Part shown: in pieces, positions 60,835 through 64,000 of the stretch
Layout: each line of letters opens with the position of its first letter
Numbering within the stretch: position 1 is the first letter of the stretch
Assembly: GCF_011516825.1 (NCBI RefSeq)
Contig: NZ_WOTA01000003.1
Location: 124,001-188,000, forward strand
Source of the DNA: Acetobacter oeni
GTDB taxonomy: Bacteria > Pseudomonadota > Alphaproteobacteria > Acetobacterales > Acetobacteraceae
Reading direction: 5' to 3'
Length of the DNA: 64,000 nt
The notes under the pieces: generated by a model
Databases searched by the model: none
Seen by the model: the letters and a program-made list of their open reading frames with translations, nothing else
What the model was told of the DNA's origin: nothing
Program-made: the position numbers and the translations under genes

Positions 60835-62691
60835 TTACTGAAACGGCAGATACCGGAAATCAAAGAATATCTGGCTCATGGACGTCGAAGGATCGCCTCC
60901 CACACCCTGCCAGATCTGCCTCCGCGAATAGGCCAGCTGCGTGCCGGCTTCCACCGTGCCGAACGGCCCCTTCAGGAAACGCCACCACGCACCGATTGTC
61001 ACTTCGGTCACGCCTTTCGTGTTGGCCGTGCAGGGGAGGGAGGACAGCTCGATCTCACAGCCCGCGTTGGAATAGTTTGGATTGCCATATCCATAATTCG
61101 CGCCATCGACGGAAAAGGAACGGCGTCCCTCACGCTGCGTCCCGAAATACCCATAGACATCGAGCGCGGAAGTCGGATGCGCGATAATGCCGGCCGTGGC
61201 CTGGATCGACGGCAACGGCACCGGCTTGCCCTGTGCGTTCAGTGTGGCATCCGGCAGCAGAGCCGAGCCATATCGCCCGATTCCAACACCGGCCAGACCA
61301 GCCAGTCTGACCTCAAGCTTGTGCGGAATAATCGGGACGATCATCGACCCGCCGCCCCCGCCTGCAATCACAGTGTTATTGTGCCCATAACCAACGCCGG
61401 ACACACGGTCATGCGGAAAATGCAGAATGCCTTCAAGTTCGTAATGTCCCCAGGATGGATCGTAGGCGAGCTTGGCAATCACATCGGGCGCAACTTCGTT
61501 CGAGAACGGAGCCGGGTTGGTCAGGCCTGTGCCGTCGGATGTAATCGTTGCCGTCTGACCGTTCGGCAGAGAAACCGCGCCGTCATTATCGGTAAAGCCG
61601 GTCGTATCGTAAAGCGTCTGCGGATTTTCGATCGAAAGCCCCAGCCACAGCCGATGATGCATCATGTCTTTCACAAAACGCGCCTGCCATTGCCGAGTCC
61701 ATGTCTGACCGGCAAGCATCGCCGCATCAATCGTTTCGGGCAAACTCTCCTGACGCGGAATAATGCCCACACGATCAGGTGTCAGCATGCTCCACGCCTG
61801 ACCGGCGAGAAAATGGAAATTCGCTTCGCTGTTGTCATAGGCCAGATAGGCCTGGCGGAGCCGGAACGAATAGCTGTTGCTCTCATAGGCGTCCGTCGTC
61901 GCCGCACCCGCGCCGAAATCCATTTCAAAAAAACCGGAAATGGTTTCGGTCTTGCTGATATTGCCACGCGCCATCAGCGAAATACGGCTGTAACGGGCGC
62001 TGCCTTCAAAATTGTTGGTATGATAGCGTGGCTCGTTCGGATACGGCATGTCCTGCCAGTAATTGAATGTCCCGCTGGCGATGTGCCGGTTTTCAAGAAC
62101 GGAAGACGTATCAATAAATCCGCCAAGCGCCAGCATGATCGGTCCCATGTGGAAAACGCCGCGATCACCCACGGCACCTGCCGCCTGCGCGCCAACCGTA
62201 TCCCGCGAATGCGGGCCGACATTATTTTCAGCCATACGCGAAATGACGTCCTCGGCACGCCGGGCAACCACCGATTCGACCGTGGGCTGATCAACTCCCC
62301 TGAAGGTCGGCGTCACATCCGGACCCGTGCTGCGCCGACTGACAACGCGATTGCCTTCGGTCTCCTCGCCAGGCAAGGCTGCCAGCCGCTCCGGAGCCGT
62401 GCCATTGGCGACAGAAATATGCTGACGCGTCGTTTTGCTCAGTGCCGCATGGCTCGACGATGAATGCTGTAATGACGATTTGCGTGCGATAAGCTGCTTC
62501 TGTAGCCCTACCAGCGCATGCGTCAGCTGAGACTGCTGCTCCTGAATACGCGCAATCTGCTTTTCCATCAGTTCCAGAGATTCGCTCTGATCATCCGCGC
62601 GGGCCGAAAGCGGGATCAGAGCCGATCCCGTGAAAAGAGCGAGTACAAAAGAGTATCTGGTCCGGCGGAGAGTCGTCGGGCGTTGCGACAT
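60835..62691 (-). CDS. Outer-membrane porin, DcaP-like
   Basis: 618 residues. The signal peptide is at residues 1-32 (RRTRYSFVLALFTGSALIPL, cleavage after SARA). A periplasmic coiled coil follows (ESLELMEKQIARIQEQQSQL) as in trimeric DcaP-type porins, then a long linker and a beta-barrel rich in alternating aromatic and polar residues (ARYSRISLMARGNISKTETI; SFRLRQAYLAYDNSEANFHF). It ends DFRYLPFQ rather than with a terminal Phe. DcaP proteins pass dicarboxylates and sugars; the substrate here is not known. Confidence 0.75.
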   Translation of the reverse strand: MSQRPTTLRRTRYSFVLALFTGSALIPLSARADDQSESLELMEKQIARIQEQQSQLTHALVGLQKQLIARKSSLQHSSSSHAALSKTTRQHISVANGTAPERLAALPGEETEGNRVVSRRSTGPDVTPTFRGVDQPTVESVVARRAEDVISRMAENNVGPHSRDTVGAQAAGAVGDRGVFHMGPIMLALGGFIDTSSVLENRHIASGTFNYWQDMPYPNEPRYHTNNFEGSARYSRISLMARGNISKTETISGFFEMDFGAGAATTDAYESNSYSFRLRQAYLAYDNSEANFHFLAGQAWSMLTPDRVGIIPRQESLPETIDAAMLAGQTWTRQWQARFVKDMMHHRLWLGLSIENPQTLYDTTGFTDNDGAVSLPNGQTATITSDGTGLTNPAPFSNEVAPDVIAKLAYDPSWGHYELEGILHFPHDRVSGVGYGHNNTVIAGGGGGSMIVPIIPHKLEVRLAGLAGVGIGRYGSALLPDATLNAQGKPVPLPSIQATAGIIAHPTSALDVYGYFGTQREGRRSFSVDGANYGYGNPNYSNAGCEIELSSLPCTANTKGVTEVTIGAWWRFLKGPFGTVEAGTQLAYSRRQIWQGVGGDPSTSMSQIFFDFRYLPFQ

Positions 62692-62869
62692 TGGCGAGAA
62701 GCGTCCATTTTCAAGAAGAAGTCAATTGCGACAAAGCATTGCTGACTAAACGCAGTAAATAATAATTATACAAATTACAGATATTCGTAAATTGCATATC
62801 AGGTGTGTTACTTTTTGAAACTCTGTGTTTTTGTCGCCTGAAAACAGTTCCCTCCGTATATAAGGCGGT

Positions 62870-63697
62870 ATGTCGATACATTTTCGCAAGATGCATGGAT
62901 TGGGTAACGATTTCATTGTCGTCGATGAACGAAAAACCCCCCGCGACTTCTCACCGACACGCATTGCGGCACTAGCCGATCGCCGTCGCGGGATTGGCTG
63001 CGACCAGTTTGTCACGCTGACGCCCGCATTGAACGCAAATGCCCAGGCCTTCGTCCGCTTCTTTAACCCGGACGGCAGCGAAGCCGGGGCCTGCGGCAAT
63101 GCCTCCCGTTGCGTTGCCAGCCTGCTGGCCACCGAAACCGGGCAGAGCGACCTGACCCTCCAGACACGCGCAGGCCTCCTGACCGCCCGCGTGCTCCCGG
63201 CAAAGGAAGAGGGCAGGGCAACCGTCACTGTCGATATGGGCCGCCCCCGGACCGGGTGGCAGGACGTTCCTCTCGCCGAAGAGCTTGATACTCTGCGCCT
63301 GCCGCTGGACGGCGAACCTGCTGCGCTCTCCATGGGCAATCCCCATGTCACTTTCTTCGTGGACGACCTCGCGGAGGCCGAGCGAGGCCCCGCGCTGGAA
63401 ATGCATCCCCTGTTCCCTGATCGCGCTAATATCGGCTTTGCCCGCATTGATGCGTCCGACCACATGCGTCTCCGCGTATGGGAACGCGGCGCCGGCTTCA
63501 CCCTGGCGTGCGGTTCCGGAGCCTGCGCGGCGGCCGTCAACGCCGTCAGACGAGGCCTTGCAGGGCGCCGGATGACAGTTGAGGTTGACGGCGGGGAGAT
63601 GCTTATCGCATGGGATGACAACGATCACGTCCAGATGACCGGCCCGGCGCAGCTCGCGTTCGAAGGCACGGTCGATCCCGAGGCCTATCCAAAATGA
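62870..63697 (+). CDS. dapF: Diaminopimelate epimerase
   Basis: 275-residue enzyme that converts LL- to meso-diaminopimelate for lysine and peptidoglycan. The start [17 protein letters not shown] is canonical. The two catalytic Cys lie in [15 protein letters not shown] and [15 protein letters not shown]. An SD (AAGGCGG) precedes ATG 62870. It overlaps the next gene by 4 bases (ATGA). Confidence 0.96.
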   Translation: MSIHFRKMHGLGNDFIVVDERKTPRDFSPTRIAALADRRRGIGCDQFVTLTPALNANAQAFVRFFNPDGSEAGACGNASRCVASLLATETGQSDLTLQTRAGLLTARVLPAKEEGRATVTVDMGRPRTGWQDVPLAEELDTLRLPLDGEPAALSMGNPHVTFFVDDLAEAERGPALEMHPLFPDRANIGFARIDASDHMRLRVWERGAGFTLACGSGACAAAVNAVRRGLAGRRMTVEVDGGEMLIAWDDNDHVQMTGPAQLAFEGTVDPEAYPK

Positions 63698-64000
63698 CCA
63701 GTACAGATGCCGACGCCCCGACAGAAGGCGGCGGTGTGGACATCCTGACCTTCGGCTGTCGCCTCAATACTTATGAGAGCGAAGTCATGCGCGGCCATGC
63801 CGCGGGACTGGATGATGTCATCATCGTCAACACCTGCGCCGTCACCGGAGAGGCCGAACGCCAGGCCCGCCAGGCCATCCGTCGCGCCCATCGTCAGCGC
63901 CCCGGCGCCCGCATCGTCGTCACCGGCTGCGCGGCACAGATCGACCCCGACCGCTGGGCCGCCATCCCCGGCGTCTCACGCGTGCTCGGAAACGAAGATA
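63694..64000 (+). CDS. mtaB: MtaB-type tRNA methylthiotransferase (3' end outside window)
   Basis: The first 102 codons are in the window. The MiaB-type N-terminal UPF0004 domain is clear: [16 protein letters not shown] (first cluster Cys), [20 protein letters not shown] (second), [20 protein letters not shown] (third), three cysteines that bind an iron-sulfur cluster. The radical-SAM part lies outside. MtaB adds the 2-methylthio group to t6A37 of tRNA. The dapF-mtaB overlap is common in alphaproteobacteria. Confidence 0.88.
   Translation, partial: MTSTDADAPTEGGGVDILTFGCRLNTYESEVMRGHAAGLDDVIIVNTCAVTGEAERQARQAIRRAHRQRPGARIVVTGCAAQIDPDRWAAIPGVSRVLGNED

Noticed and set aside
61177-62463. 428-codon open frame on the plus strand opposite the porin gene
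   Set aside because: The antisense of a real beta-barrel gene with a signal peptide; the product is rich in Arg, His and Cys and has no SD.

Overview
The window is a 64 kb piece of an alphaproteobacterial chromosome, most likely from the Acetobacteraceae (acetic acid bacteria). The evidence is the gene order of the ribosomal operon (adk after secY, no rpsD or rpmJ in the alpha part), the alphaproteobacterial flagellar order fliF-fliG-fliH/flbE-fliN-flbD-flhA, the protein sequence style, and the acetic-acid-bacterium type insertion sequences. The genus cannot be fixed from this sequence alone.

Layout. (1) 1-13.9 kb: the S10-spc-alpha ribosomal supercluster on the + strand, from inside rplC to rplQ, with secY, adk and rpoA, ending in a strong terminator. 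It is punctuated by hairpins before secY, rpsK and rpoA. (2) 14-24.4 kb: accessory metabolism. It holds an SsuABC-like ABC importer, two tiny membrane or stress proteins, a divergent XRE-cupin regulator and EamA exporter pair sharing twin operator-like palindromes, trpBA, an aldo/keto reductase, and an MFS exporter coupled to a GNAT acetyltransferase. (3) 24.6-29.6 kb: an AT-richer surface-polysaccharide island (two GT2 glycosyltransferases, a Wzx-type flippase, a GT32/capsule-type transferase), followed by about 1.2 kb of nearly gene-free DNA with one RMF-like small ORF. (4) 30.8-37.2 kb: housekeeping genes (FAD-linked 2-hydroxyacid dehydrogenase, Sua5-type tRNA t6A synthase with a coupled membrane coiled-coil protein, CysQ, leucyl aminopeptidase PepA, HolC).

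(5) 37.2-39.3 kb: an unusual minus-strand cassette made of a Tat/lipoprotein, two overlapping microproteins of 32 and 26 residues, a phage-type glycosyltransferase and two more single-pass microproteins of 30 and 42 residues, linked by TGATG and ATGA overlaps. It looks phage-derived or like an undescribed envelope module, and its four microproteins fall below usual gene-calling cut-offs. (6) 39.7-41.64 kb: an IS nest. A degenerate IS3-family element lies between two oppositely oriented IS5-family transposase remnants, and the right remnant supplies the last codons of flhG.

(7) 41.6-58.9 kb: flagellar genes. The minus-strand series is fliK-flgD, then fliF-fliG-fliH-fliN-flbD-flhA-flhF-flhG. 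The divergent plus-strand series is flgE-flgK-flgL. Three sigma-54 (-24/-12) promoter candidates precede fliK, flgE and fliF and fit control by the FlbD-like activator encoded in the same cluster. The exported hook and junction proteins are extremely poor in Lys and Arg. (8) 58.9-64 kb: a DEAD-box helicase with a DbpA-like RNA-binding domain, a DcaP-like outer-membrane porin, dapF, and the start of an MtaB-type tRNA methylthiotransferase.
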